From Pseudomonas fluorescens (GTDB taxonomy: Bacteria > Pseudomonadota > Gammaproteobacteria > Pseudomonadales > Pseudomonadaceae), in contig NZ_JAGGOG010000004.1 of NCBI RefSeq assembly GCF_018614655.1, forward strand, positions 62,001 to 126,000: a stretch of 64,000 nucleotides of DNA. The letters run 5' to 3'. The translations under genes were made by a program, and so were the position numbers. Shown here one piece after another: positions 7,830 through 16,632 of this stretch. The notes under the pieces were generated by a model. The model was given only the letters and a program-made list of their open reading frames with translations. It had not been told where the DNA came from and did no database searches. Position 1 is the stretch's first letter. Each line of letters opens with the position of its first letter.

Positions 7830-9836
7830 CTAAACCAAGGTGTCCGGCATCACACCAAGAAATGCCTGCAATGAATCACGCAGTGATCGCGAATTCCCCG
7901 GAGCCAATACGGCCTCGCGCAAGCCACGTCCCGTTTTCGGGTTGAACAACCCCTCGCGTTGGAACCGTTGAAAAGCTTCTTTTGCGAGAACACCTGACCA
8001 TCGGTAGGAATATAGGCTGGCCGCATAACCTTGCATGATGTGAGTCAGTTGATTGGCCGGTCGCAAGCCAGACAACTCGGTGAGATGGCCGACGCGCGCA
8101 GCCGCATCATCGAGCACCTGCTTGACGCTGCGCCCATCGCCCCATGTCCTGTGCAACTCGAAATCGAATAGGGCACTGATCAACAACTCGGCCGTGTCCC
8201 AGCTGCGTTGAATAGTGATATGGGCCAGCTGTTTATCTGCCAGGTCGTTCGGCAGGCGCTCGCCTGTCTGATAGTGACGGGACAGCCAGATGAGTACTTC
8301 TGGATGGAAACACCACTGCTCCAGAAACTCGCCAATAAACTCCGAAGTATCACGCCCATAACCCGACAAACTCGAAATCTCCCGGGATTCGGCACTTGTC
8401 AGCACTTGTTGCAAGCAGTGCCCAAACTCATGGAACAGAATTCTAAGCTGCGTGTGATCAAGCAAATAGGGAAGGTCAGGCGGCCCTTGCATGAAGTTGC
8501 ACTGCAAGACCGCAATCGGACGCGTCAGTAAACCCTCTGCGTCTTTGTGTCGATCACGCAATGCAACCGTGTTTGGAACCTGATCTGACCCTTCGCGCCA
8601 AAAAGGCTCGAAGAACACATAGCCGATGACCTCGTTATATTCCCTCACCTCGAACAGGCGAACCGACGCAGCCCACGTGTCAGAATCCGTGCGCTCAACG
8701 ATCTGCACGCCAAACAATTGTTGGAGGAGCCCACATAAACGAAAGAGCGTGTCATCCAACGTAAAATATTCACGTAACTGTTCCGGCGAAACACCCGCAA
8801 CTTGCTGGCGAATCCTTTCCGAGAAAAAAGCGTAGTCCCACAGCTTCAGGTCGAAGACGCCATAGGTAGCGGCAATAGCCTGTAGTTGCAGGCGCTCACT
8901 GGCAAAGGCGGATTGCTCGTTCGCCAGCTGTTTCTGGAAGAAACCCAATACTTGGTCGGTGGACTCAACCATCTGATTTTCAAGCGCCAACTGGGCAAAG
9001 TTGTCGTAACCCAGCAATTTGGCTATCTCATGACGCCCTTCCATCACCACCACCAGGTGGTCGCTGTTATCGTACAGCCCCGCGTGGGGTCCGATATCAG
9101 ACGCTCGGCTAAAAAAAGCTTCACACACTTGCTGGCGCAACGTCCGGTTCTGGGCGTCAGTGATCAAACGCCGAACCGTCTCGGCCTCCAGTGTGACCAG
9201 CCATCCCGTCAATCCTTGCGCACGAGCCTTGGTCGCCATCGAGTCCTTGATTCTTGTTGGCACGCCCTCGAGCAATGCCTCATCCTCGACATGCTTGCTC
9301 CACGCAGCGGTCGCTTGAATGAGCCGTTCGGAAAAATCGCTTTCAAGCTGTGCATTGGTCGCCGTCAAGTAAGTCAAACGGTCACGGTCAGTTGCCGGCA
9401 ACGTGACACCTGATTGCCGATACCGCGACAGAGTTTTCTTCAGTATGCGTTGACGTGACGGATCGAAAAGCGCCGCTATCGGGCTCTCATCAAGGCGTAC
9501 GTACAGAGCATACAGCTGCGCATTGACGGCCAGTTCGGCTCTATAACCGTTCATCTGCCCATGAAAGTCGCTGGCAGCGCTCTTCCAGCCACTGTCGACA
9601 GTAGAGCCCAGTACAGTGACCATGTTTTGGGCAACATCGAGACGAGCGTAAATGTCATCCATGGCCAGCACCAAGTCATCCCATGTAGGGATCAGGGCCT
9701 GGGTTTGGATGATTTCGCCCACCTGACGGCGGCTGTCGGCAATCAGCGCCTGCGCTGCCCAAGCAAGATGTTCAGTGCGAACCTGCGAGAAAGATGGCAG
9801 GTCAGAGACCTGTAACAACGGATTATGGTCGGGCAT
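7830..9836 (-). CDS. M3 family oligopeptidase, divergent paralogue of PrlC
   Basis: Zinc oligopeptidase of 668 residues. The HEXXH zinc motif is in LFHEFGHCLQQ, with a downstream glutamate in SEFIGEFLEQWC aligned with the PrlC zinc ligand, and the substrate-binding segment HIMQGYAASLYSYRW near the C-terminus. I chose ATG 9836 (MPDHNPLLQVSDLPSF) because it aligns with the PrlC N-terminus and has AAGGA eight bases upstream; the frame is open further upstream. It lies downstream of prlC-yheV on the same strand and resembles PrlC along its length, so it looks like an old tandem duplicate. Sequence divergence suggests altered peptide preference. No signal peptide; cytoplasmic. Confidence 0.9.
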   Translation of the reverse strand: MPDHNPLLQVSDLPSFSQVRTEHLAWAAQALIADSRRQVGEIIQTQALIPTWDDLVLAMDDIYARLDVAQNMVTVLGSTVDSGWKSAASDFHGQMNGYRAELAVNAQLYALYVRLDESPIAALFDPSRQRILKKTLSRYRQSGVTLPATDRDRLTYLTATNAQLESDFSERLIQATAAWSKHVEDEALLEGVPTRIKDSMATKARAQGLTGWLVTLEAETVRRLITDAQNRTLRQQVCEAFFSRASDIGPHAGLYDNSDHLVVVMEGRHEIAKLLGYDNFAQLALENQMVESTDQVLGFFQKQLANEQSAFASERLQLQAIAATYGVFDLKLWDYAFFSERIRQQVAGVSPEQLREYFTLDDTLFRLCGLLQQLFGVQIVERTDSDTWAASVRLFEVREYNEVIGYVFFEPFWREGSDQVPNTVALRDRHKDAEGLLTRPIAVLQCNFMQGPPDLPYLLDHTQLRILFHEFGHCLQQVLTSAESREISSLSGYGRDTSEFIGEFLEQWCFHPEVLIWLSRHYQTGERLPNDLADKQLAHITIQRSWDTAELLISALFDFELHRTWGDGRSVKQVLDDAAARVGHLTELSGLRPANQLTHIMQGYAASLYSYRWSGVLAKEAFQRFQREGLFNPKTGRGLREAVLAPGNSRSLRDSLQAFLGVMPDTLV

Positions 9837-9959
9837 GGGTTCGATCCTTATCATCCTTGGACTGGAACTCAAAAGTCTAAGAAGAACGAACCCGGGCAAA
9901 GCAGTATCTATGTACATCGCCTTGCGCCTCGGAGGGGCGAAAGACGATGGGTATTTCAG

Positions 9960-10232
9960 TCAGTCTTTTTTCAGCTTCGGATTGGGGAAAAACTGCACCG
10001 CCTGCACCTTGGGATCCGGCACCTTCAACGCCGACGTATTGACCCGCGTGCCCAATTCCTTGGGCACCGAAAGACCTTGTTCATTGAGCGTGTCGGAATA
10101 ACCGCAGGCCACGCATTCGCGGTGCGGCACGTCGTCCTCGCTCCACATCATCAACTTGTCCGGCTCGCTGCACGCCGGGCAGACTGCCCCGGCGATAAAG
10201 CGCTTTTTAGTTTTCACAGGTCCTTCACTCAT
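9960..10232 (-). CDS. yheV: YheV family zinc-ribbon protein
   Basis: A 90-residue protein with two CXXC pairs (CPACSEPD and CVACGYSD), the expected zinc ribbon of the YheV family. Its start overlaps the prlC stop codon by the ATGA arrangement, so it is translationally coupled to prlC, which is the usual genomic position for yheV. The function is not established. A role linked to the oligopeptidase is only suggested by the coupling. Confidence 0.88.
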   Translation of the reverse strand: MSEGPVKTKKRFIAGAVCPACSEPDKLMMWSEDDVPHRECVACGYSDTLNEQGLSVPKELGTRVNTSALKVPDPKVQAVQFFPNPKLKKD

Positions 10233-12280
10233 GCTGCTGCGTCCTCGGTCAGGCCGCTGTGGCGCAAGAGTGCGTCAATCGACGGCGCACGTCCGCGGAA
10301 GTCGACGAACAGCACCATCGGCGCCTGAGAACCACCACGAGCCAGGATCGCTTCACGGAAGGCACGGCCGGTTTCGGCGTTGAGCACACCGTCTTCCTCA
10401 AACTTGGAGAACGCATCCGCCGACAGCACTTCCGCCCACTTGTAGCTGTAGTAACCCGCGGCATAACCGCCGGCGAAGATATGGGCGAAGCTGTTAGGGA
10501 AACGGTTGTAGGCCGGCGGACGCATCACCGAGACTTCGTCACGTACGCCCTCAAGCACTTGCAACACGCTGCGCCCATCGCCGTGGGTGGCGTGCAGTTC
10601 GAAGTCGAACAGGGAGAATTCCAACTGACGAACCATCATCAGGCCGGACTGGAAATTCTTCGCCGCGAGCATTTTTTCCAGCAGGTCCTGAGGCAGCGGT
10701 TCACCGGTTTCGTAGTGACCGGAAATCAGCGCCAGGCCTTCCGGCTCCCAGCACCAGTTCTCCATGAACTGGCTCGGCAACTCCACCGCATCCCAGGCCA
10801 CACCGTTGATACCGGACACACCCGCGTGTTCAACACGGGTCAACAGGTGATGCAGGCCGTGGCCGAATTCGTGGAACAGCGTAGTCACTTCATCGTGAGT
10901 CAGCAGGGCAGGCTTGCCACTGTCGGCCGGGGTGAAGTTGCACACCAGGTTAGCCACCGGGCTTTGCAATACGCCATCGAGGGTGCGGCGGCGATCGCGG
11001 GCACCGTCCATCCAGGCGCCACCACGCTTGTTGGCGCGGGCGTACAGATCGAAGAAGAAGCGGCCAACGTGCTGGCCGTTTTCCTTGATTTCGAACAGGC
11101 GAACGTCCGGGTGCCAGGTGTCGAAGCCTTTCTGCTCGGCGATCTCGATGCCGTACAGGCGTTGGACAATAGCGAACAAGCCGCCCAGCACCTTGTCGAT
11201 GGGGAAGTAGGCGCGCAAGGCTTCCTGGGAAACGCTGTAACGCTGTTCACGCAGTTTTTCACCGTAGAAACCGCTGTCCCAACTTTGCAGGTCCGGACAG
11301 CCTTGTTCGGCGGCGTAGGCCTTGAGCTGTTGCAGATCCAGGGTGGCGAACGGCTTGCTACGCTTGGCCAGGTCCCGCAGGAAGCTCAACACCTGGTCGC
11401 TGGACTCGGCCATTTTGGTGGCCAGGCTCAGTTCGGAGAAAGACGCAAAGCCCAGCAGTTGAGCCAGTTCCTGACGCAAGTCGAGGATCTGCTCCATCAC
11501 CGGGCCGTTATCGTTCTGACCGGCATTCGGGCCTTGGTCCGACGCTCGAGTGCAGTAGGCTGCATAGACTTCTTCGCGCAGGGCGCGGTCGTGAGCGTAG
11601 GTCATCACCGCGTAGTAGCTGGGGAATTCCAGGGTGATCAGCCAACCATCAAGGCCCTTGGCCTGGGCAGCGGCGGCCATTTGTGCCTTGGCCGAATCGG
11701 TCAGGCCGGCGAGGGTGGCTTCGTCGGTGACGTGCTTGGTCCAGGCTTGGGTAGCGTCCAGCAATTGATTGGAGAAGCGGCTGCCCAACTCCGACAGCTT
11801 GCTCTGTACTTCGGCGTAACGTTTTTGCTGAGCTTCAGGCAGGTCGATACCCGACAGACGGAAGTCCCGCAGCGAGTGTTCCAGAATGGTTTTTTGCGCC
11901 ACATCGAAATCGGCAGCTTCCGGGCTATTGGCCAGGGCTTCGAAGGCCTGGAACAGCTCGCGGTTCTGGCCCATCTCGGTGGAATAGGCGCTCAATGCCG
12001 GCAGGCAGGCCTCGTAGGCTTCGCGCAGTTCGGCGCTGTTGCACACGGCGTTGAGGTGGCTGACCGGGCTCCAGGCCGCGCCCAGGCGGTCATTGAGTTC
12101 GTCCATGGCCAGGATCAGCCCGGCCCAGGTCGGATTTTTACCCTGGCTTTGCAGGATGCCTTCGATGGCGACACGGTTGTCGGCCAGGATCTGTTCGATG
12201 GCCGGTTGCACGTGCTCGGCACGGATCGCCGAGAACGGCGGCAGGTCGTAGGACTGCAGAAGAGGGTTGTTCGCGCTCAC
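10229..12280 (-). CDS. prlC: Oligopeptidase A
   Basis: Cytoplasmic M3 metallopeptidase that degrades short peptides, including cleaved signal peptides. HEXXH is in LFHEFGHGLHHLL, the third zinc ligand in AWDAVELPSQFMENWC, and the substrate-contact segment in HIFAGGYAAGYYSYKW. I placed the start at GTG 12280 (MSANNPLLQSYDLPPF), with AAGGTG eight bases upstream. This gives 683 residues, the normal length, whereas the open frame extends 21 codons further up. The gene diverges from the gamma carbonic anhydrase gene with a 102-bp gap and is coupled to yheV. Confidence 0.96.
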   Translation of the reverse strand: MSANNPLLQSYDLPPFSAIRAEHVQPAIEQILADNRVAIEGILQSQGKNPTWAGLILAMDELNDRLGAAWSPVSHLNAVCNSAELREAYEACLPALSAYSTEMGQNRELFQAFEALANSPEAADFDVAQKTILEHSLRDFRLSGIDLPEAQQKRYAEVQSKLSELGSRFSNQLLDATQAWTKHVTDEATLAGLTDSAKAQMAAAAQAKGLDGWLITLEFPSYYAVMTYAHDRALREEVYAAYCTRASDQGPNAGQNDNGPVMEQILDLRQELAQLLGFASFSELSLATKMAESSDQVLSFLRDLAKRSKPFATLDLQQLKAYAAEQGCPDLQSWDSGFYGEKLREQRYSVSQEALRAYFPIDKVLGGLFAIVQRLYGIEIAEQKGFDTWHPDVRLFEIKENGQHVGRFFFDLYARANKRGGAWMDGARDRRRTLDGVLQSPVANLVCNFTPADSGKPALLTHDEVTTLFHEFGHGLHHLLTRVEHAGVSGINGVAWDAVELPSQFMENWCWEPEGLALISGHYETGEPLPQDLLEKMLAAKNFQSGLMMVRQLEFSLFDFELHATHGDGRSVLQVLEGVRDEVSVMRPPAYNRFPNSFAHIFAGGYAAGYYSYKWAEVLSADAFSKFEEDGVLNAETGRAFREAILARGGSQAPMVLFVDFRGRAPSIDALLRHSGLTEDAAA

Positions 12281-12382
12281 GGTGGGCACCTTGGCTGAAG
12301 AAACATGTATGAACAAAGATGGGGCCATCTTAATTACAATCAATGTCCACCGCAGCTATCAGCAGAAGAGAGAGAGCCTATC

Positions 12383-12928
12383 GTGACCCTTCGCACCTAC
12401 CAGAACCACACGCCGGCCTTGAGTGCCGGGGCTTTTGTCGATGCATCGGCGGTGGTGATCGGCGATGTCGAAATCGGCGCCGACAGCTCGGTCTGGCCGC
12501 TGACGGTGATTCGCGGCGACATGCACCGTATCCGTATCGGTGCACGCACCAGCGTCCAGGACGGCTGCGTGCTGCACATTACCCACGCCGGCCCCTTCAA
12601 TCCTGACGGCTTCCCGCTGCTGATCGGCGACGACGTGACCATCGCCCACAAGGTCATGCTGCATGGCTGCACGGTGGGCAGCCGGATCCTGATCGGCATG
12701 GGCAGCATCGTGATGGACGGCGCGGTGGTGGAAGACGATGTGATCATCGGCGCCGGCAGCCTGGTGCCGCCGGGCAAGAAACTCGAGAGCGGCTTTTTGT
12801 ATGTCGGCAGCCCGGTGAAACAGATCCGGCCGTTGACTGACAAGGAGCGCGCCTTTTTCACCTACAGTGCCGCGAACTACGTGAAGCTCAAAGACCTGCA
12901 CCTGGCCGAAGGCTTCGACCAATGTTAA
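12383..12928 (+). CDS. Gamma-class carbonic anhydrase-like hexapeptide-repeat protein
   Basis: A 181-residue left-handed beta-helix protein of the YrdA/PaaY group. Hexapeptide repeats run from about residue 15 to 145 (IGADSSVWPLTVIRGD, IGARTSVQDGCVLH). Candidate metal-binding histidines are in the HITHAG, TIAHKVMLHGC segments typical of gamma carbonic anhydrases. GTG 12383 is preferred over the upstream in-frame ATG because a GAGAGAG element precedes it and homologous proteins begin with a short sequence before the first repeat. The HAD phosphatase gene follows 8 bp downstream in the same unit. Enzyme activity is not certain for this subgroup. Confidence 0.88.
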   Translation: MTLRTYQNHTPALSAGAFVDASAVVIGDVEIGADSSVWPLTVIRGDMHRIRIGARTSVQDGCVLHITHAGPFNPDGFPLLIGDDVTIAHKVMLHGCTVGSRILIGMGSIVMDGAVVEDDVIIGAGSLVPPGKKLESGFLYVGSPVKQIRPLTDKERAFFTYSAANYVKLKDLHLAEGFDQC

Positions 12929-12936
12929 GGACACCC

Positions 12937-13596
12937 ATGCATTACCAAACCGTTTTGTTCGACCTGGATGGCACCCTGACCGACCCTCGGGAAGGCATCA
13001 CCCGCTCGATCCAATACGCCCTCGCTAAACTGGGGATCGATGAGCCGGACCTGACCAAGCTGGAACACTTCATCGGCCCGCCGCTGCTGCAGGCGTTCAT
13101 GCAGTTTTACGGCTTCGATGAGGCCAAGGCCTGGGAGGCGGTGAATTTTTACCGCGAGCGTTTCAAGGTCACCGGGCTGTATGAAAACCGCGTGTTCGAG
13201 GGTGTCATGCCGCTACTTGAGGCGTTGAACGGCCAGGGCCGGCAGCTGTATGTCGCCACCTCCAAACCCTGGGAGTTTGCCCGTGAAATCGCCCGGCATT
13301 TTGATTTCGCCAAGCACTTCAAAGTGATCTACGGCAGCGAGCTGGACGGCACGCGGACCAACAAGGTCGAGCTGATTGCCCACCTGATGGCCGAAGAAGG
13401 CCTGGACCCAGCCAGCACCCTGATGATCGGCGACCGCAAACACGACCTGATCGGCGCCCACCACAATGGGCTGGATGCGGCGGCCGTGGGGTATGGGTTT
13501 GGCAGCCGTGAGGAGTTGAGCGCAGAGTCGCCGGCCTGGCATTTTGAAACCTTGGCCGAGCTGCATCAGGCGTTTATGAAGAAAGATTTTTCGTAG
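12937..13596 (+). CDS. HAD family hydrolase, phosphoglycolate phosphatase-like
   Basis: A 219-residue haloacid dehalogenase-type phosphatase. Motif I is FDLDGTLTD at residues 8-16, motif II is the VATSK segment, and motif III/IV is MIGDRKHDLIGA. The cap domain between motifs I and II is helical, as in the Gph/PpaX group. ATG 12937 has AAGGA seven bases upstream. It is cotranscribed with the gamma carbonic anhydrase-like gene. The substrate is unknown; phosphoglycolate or a nucleotide is possible from family membership alone. Confidence 0.88.
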   Translation: MHYQTVLFDLDGTLTDPREGITRSIQYALAKLGIDEPDLTKLEHFIGPPLLQAFMQFYGFDEAKAWEAVNFYRERFKVTGLYENRVFEGVMPLLEALNGQGRQLYVATSKPWEFAREIARHFDFAKHFKVIYGSELDGTRTNKVELIAHLMAEEGLDPASTLMIGDRKHDLIGAHHNGLDAAAVGYGFGSREELSAESPAWHFETLAELHQAFMKKDFS

Positions 13597-13603
13597 CAGC
13601 ACT

Positions 13604-14680
13604 TCAGCCTTCCAATTGGCTCAGCGCCACCTTGCGCTTATCCACCGGCAATCCACCCAGCTTCTCCACCGCCGCATAAAACTTCAGCCAGTCCCCGCCC
13701 GACTGCCGAAACAGTGCTGCAAACGCTGGCACCCACCGGTCATACAAGCCGAACGGCAACAGCCGTGCATTGTTCATCGGCGCATTAACCCAGGTGTCGT
13801 AGCGCTTATCACCGCGCCATTGCCCATCGCGCATCTGCCGGTAGTCGCTGCGAAAGCGCTCAAACTCAGCGGCTTTGGCGAGACGCATGTTGTCTGCTGA
13901 CAATGGCTGCAGATACACGCGCTCCAGTCGCCCGCGGGTGTCGAGAATCAGCTGGATAAACTGATCCCGCTGTTTCAACGCCGACTCACTGGCCGGTGGC
14001 AACCCGCGAGCAGCACGCCACTGGCGCGTACCTTCCTGCTCGACGAAGGTGGCAAACGACTCGTTGAACTCGGTGTCATCCCTCACATAAAACCGCTGAT
14101 GCGCCAACTCATGAAAGATCAATGTGGCCAGGCGCTCATCGCCCCAGCTCATCATCGAACTCATGATCGGGTCATTGAACCAGCCCAAGGTCGAATAGGC
14201 TTCGACACCACCCACCGACACGTCCATGCCTTGCTGCTGCAGCAACGCCGCCTCGCCACGGGCGGCGCCCTGGCTGTAATAACCCCGGTAGGCCACACAA
14301 CCGGCAATCGGAAAACAGTGAGTCTGTGGCAATAAGGAAAATTCGGACGTGGCGAAGACATTCCAGACGACAAAGGGCCGGCCAATATCAGCGTAGAGGC
14401 GGTAGCTTCGGTTGTCCGGCAAGTGCAGGTGCTGACTGGCGAAAGTGCGGGCCTTCTGCGATTGGGCCAGGTGAGCGCGCAGGAGCTGTGGCCGCGAGGG
14501 GTCCGCGATTACTTGGGCTACTGGCTCCCGGGCACGCAACAGTTGCCATTGGCCGCTCGCCAACTGGCCGTAGTAACCCACGCTCGAACAACCGTTGAGC
14601 AGCCAAAGCATGAGACCCGGAAACAAAAACCGGAAATGACGATCAAGTAACCCATGACGTGAACACCAACGCCCAACCAT
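13604..14680 (-). CDS. Lipoprotein metallo-aminopeptidase (COG4324-type)
   Basis: A 358-residue predicted zinc peptidase attached to the membrane. A lipobox-like end of the signal sequence (LLNGC-SS) lies near residue 32. The zinc motif HEXXH is in FHELAHQRFYV, with a following conserved NESFATFVE where the second glutamate would be the third ligand. ATG 14680 is preferred because GAGG stands eight bases upstream, although GTG codons in frame lie 6 and 9 bases earlier. The gene converges with the HAD gene, 7 bp between stops. Substrate unknown. Confidence 0.85.
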   Translation of the reverse strand: MVGRWCSRHGLLDRHFRFLFPGLMLWLLNGCSSVGYYGQLASGQWQLLRAREPVAQVIADPSRPQLLRAHLAQSQKARTFASQHLHLPDNRSYRLYADIGRPFVVWNVFATSEFSLLPQTHCFPIAGCVAYRGYYSQGAARGEAALLQQQGMDVSVGGVEAYSTLGWFNDPIMSSMMSWGDERLATLIFHELAHQRFYVRDDTEFNESFATFVEQEGTRQWRAARGLPPASESALKQRDQFIQLILDTRGRLERVYLQPLSADNMRLAKAAEFERFRSDYRQMRDGQWRGDKRYDTWVNAPMNNARLLPFGLYDRWVPAFAALFRQSGGDWLKFYAAVEKLGGLPVDKRKVALSQLEG

Positions 14681-14737
14681 TACCACCACCTCGGAGAGTC
14701 TGCCCGCCAGACTATCTCGCTTGCACGGAGTTTTGCC

Positions 14738-15151
14738 ATGCGCATGTTCATGTTGACCGGTAGTGTGCTGATCCTGACCGGTTGCGTCGGGTTACCGGAC
14801 CCCGATCCGGCCCAGGCCTGGATTGACCTCGACAGCGGCCAAGAAGCGGCGCTGCACGCGCTGGAAGTCGATGACAAGACCACCACTGATAAACGTTATT
14901 TCGAAGTGCCACCAGGCCGCCATGAGTTAACCGTGCGTTATCAATTCCCCGTCGAGGCCAGCAACATAGGCCCCGATGCGCAGCGCCTGTGGCGTGATTG
15001 CCGGCTCAACCTGACGTTCAAGGATTTCAGCGCGGGCGAGCGCTACCAGGTGCAGGCCGGTAGCACCGGTTTCAGGGCTTGGGCAAAACTGTATGACCAG
15101 GATCACAAGGTCATCAGCCAAGCCAAACCCGCGGGCTGCCAACAGAGTTGA
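14738..15151 (+). CDS. Small lipoprotein, first of a tandem pair
   Basis: A 137-residue predicted lipoprotein: signal sequence with lipobox LTGC followed by VGLPDPDP. The body resembles the next gene product: both have QAWIDL/F, a PPGRHEL or PPGSHEL turn, a Y/F-rich strand pattern, an (A)G(E/Q)RY segment, and a final cysteine close to the C-terminus. I do not recognise a named function. The aspartate after the modified cysteine is not at position +2, so outer-membrane sorting is expected. Confidence 0.8.
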   Translation: MRMFMLTGSVLILTGCVGLPDPDPAQAWIDLDSGQEAALHALEVDDKTTTDKRYFEVPPGRHELTVRYQFPVEASNIGPDAQRLWRDCRLNLTFKDFSAGERYQVQAGSTGFRAWAKLYDQDHKVISQAKPAGCQQS

Positions 15152-15193
15152 TCGGCGCTATGCTGGGGCTATTCCTAGCGTCGAGTGCTTACC

Positions 15194-15616
15194 ATGCGTC
15201 AGCTTTTGCTTTCAATTGCCGCGATTTTTCTAAGCGCCTGCACGTCGACGCCCATCCCGCCGGTCGACCCACAGCAAGCCTGGATCGACTTCGCCACCCC
15301 GACACCCGGGGCCAAGTTGGTAATGGCTCAACGTCTGGATGGAAAAACTCTGAGCGACGGGCGCTTCTTCCAGGTCCCGCCCGGCAGCCACGAATTGATG
15401 GTGCGCTTTGATTTCGAAGTGCCTACCGGCGGCAGCTTCGGCGGGCTGGGGCAAATGGGTGAGCGGACCTGCTTCATTACCGTGCAATACGACCATTTCG
15501 AAGCCGGCCAGCGGTACCGCCTGGAAGGACGGTCGTTGGCCTATACCCCGAACATCCGGCTGTACAACGCGGCGCGCCAGTTGCTGGCTGAGGAACGCAG
15601 CGTCAACTGCCTCTGA
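15194..15616 (+). CDS. Small lipoprotein, second of a tandem pair
   Basis: A 140-residue predicted lipoprotein with lipobox LSAC followed by TSTPIPP. It is a paralogue of the preceding lipoprotein (shared QAWIDF, VPPGSHELMVRF, AGQRY and terminal cysteine). I use ATG 15194 rather than the in-frame GTG three codons upstream because a normal signal peptide begins there. The two genes are 42 bp apart and probably cotranscribed. Function unknown. Confidence 0.8.
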   Translation: MRQLLLSIAAIFLSACTSTPIPPVDPQQAWIDFATPTPGAKLVMAQRLDGKTLSDGRFFQVPPGSHELMVRFDFEVPTGGSFGGLGQMGERTCFITVQYDHFEAGQRYRLEGRSLAYTPNIRLYNAARQLLAEERSVNCL

Positions 15617-15856
15617 TCAGTCGTTGTTCCTTTGATAAACAATGGCTTTGGTGCCGTTTTCACAGGTACCAACGACCATGGCGCTATCGTGCTTATCCGC
15701 TTCTTCCTTGCTGACGATTTCCAGGGTGTAGGACGGAACGGCATTGGCCTGGATCTTGACTTCGATCTCTTTGCGAAGCTCTTCACAGTCCTTTGGCGCG
15801 GCCAGGGCCGAAGTCGCCAATGCACCGCAGATAATCGCCAAGGCAAAACGTTTCAT
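15617..15856 (-). CDS. DUF1161 periplasmic protein, copy 1
   Basis: A 79-residue protein with a signal peptide (MKRFALAIICGALATSALAA) and a mature part with two cysteines (CEELRKEI and VVGTCENGT) that could form a disulfide. It ends with IVYQR, as in DUF1161. A second member lies at 17693-17923 on the same strand. Function unknown. Its stop codon directly abuts that of the convergent lipoprotein gene. Confidence 0.88.
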   Translation of the reverse strand: MKRFALAIICGALATSALAAPKDCEELRKEIEVKIQANAVPSYTLEIVSKEEADKHDSAMVVGTCENGTKAIVYQRNND

Positions 15857-15932
15857 GAGTGAAGCTCCCTAAATGCATTGCGCACGAGTGTGCGCTCACG
15901 CTGCAGTCATCTATTCGACCACATTTGCATAG

Positions 15933-15972
15933 GCAGGAGCGAGGGGGACGCCTAGTTCTTGCTCGCTCCTGC
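15933..15972. repeat. REP-like hairpin
   Basis: An 11-bp inverted repeat (GCAGGAGCGAG at 15933-15943 pairing with 15962-15972) around an 18-nt loop. The sequence resembles the GGAGCGAG/CTCGCTCC core of pseudomonad REP elements. It lies 12 bp downstream of the osmC-like stop codon and may act as its transcript end. Confidence 0.55.
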
Positions 15973-15984
15973 AAGGGGCTTGGA

Positions 15985-16416
15985 TCAACTAACCAGGGTG
16001 CCATCCAATGTGATCTTGGCATTCAACACCTTGGACACCGGGCAACCTTCCTTGGCCTTCTTGCTCAGCTCATCGAACTGCGCCTGGCTGGCCCCGGGGA
16101 TTTTCGCCTTGAGGGTCAGATGCACCGCCGTGATCGCAAAGCCGCCATCCACCTGGTCCAGGGTGACTTCGGCCTCGGTGTCGATGCTGTCGGCCTTGAG
16201 CCCGGCATCCCCGAGAATCATGGAAAAGGCCATGGAGAAACACCCCGCATGGGCAGCCCCGATCAGTTCTTCAGGGTTGGTACCCTTGCCGCCTTCGAAA
16301 CGTGCCTTGAAGCCGTAGGGCGCTTCACGGAGTACGCCGGTCTCCGTAGAAATCGAACCGATGCCGGTTTTCAGATCACCTTCCCAATGAGCCGATGCTT
16401 TTTTCTGGATACTCAT
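15985..16416 (-). CDS. OsmC family peroxiredoxin-like protein
   Basis: A 143-residue thiol hydroperoxide reductase of the OsmC group, protecting against organic peroxides. The two redox cysteines are in GAAHAGCFSMAFS and KEGCPVSKV, and the start MSIQKKASAHWEGDLKTG is typical of OsmC rather than Ohr. It is transcribed alone, divergent from the luciferase-like oxidoreductase gene with a 216-bp gap. Confidence 0.92.
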   Translation of the reverse strand: MSIQKKASAHWEGDLKTGIGSISTETGVLREAPYGFKARFEGGKGTNPEELIGAAHAGCFSMAFSMILGDAGLKADSIDTEAEVTLDQVDGGFAITAVHLTLKAKIPGASQAQFDELSKKAKEGCPVSKVLNAKITLDGTLVS

Positions 16417-16597
16417 AGCTGTCTCCTCAACTGTGGTTTTGCGTCTGTAAGGGTTCTGAGGATAGAAGCTCTGGCAAAGTTCATCTTGTCGGACAGACCC
16501 ACTTATCGAGTAGGCAAATTCGTATCAGCTATTGAATCTCGGGTATATGCCCTCATTGCATAGAGCATGCACATGAAGCGGCAGGTTTTGGCTCATC

Positions 16598-16632
16598 AAA
16601 AAAGCCTGCGCACCCCTTGGAGAAGCAGGCTT
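16598..16632 (-). terminator. Hairpin abutting a start codon; minus-strand terminator shape
   Basis: An 8-bp stem (AAGCCTGC at 16602-16609 with GCAGGCTT at 16625-16632) is followed on the minus strand by a run of six T. It ends on the base before the ATG of the luciferase-like gene, and its loop contains that gene's GGAG. It could stop antisense transcription or influence translation of that gene; which of these applies is not shown. Confidence 0.4.

Noticed and set aside
10259..12298. 679-codon plus-strand frame opposite prlC
   Set aside because: Shadow of prlC; composition is typical of an antisense frame, with no recognisable motif.
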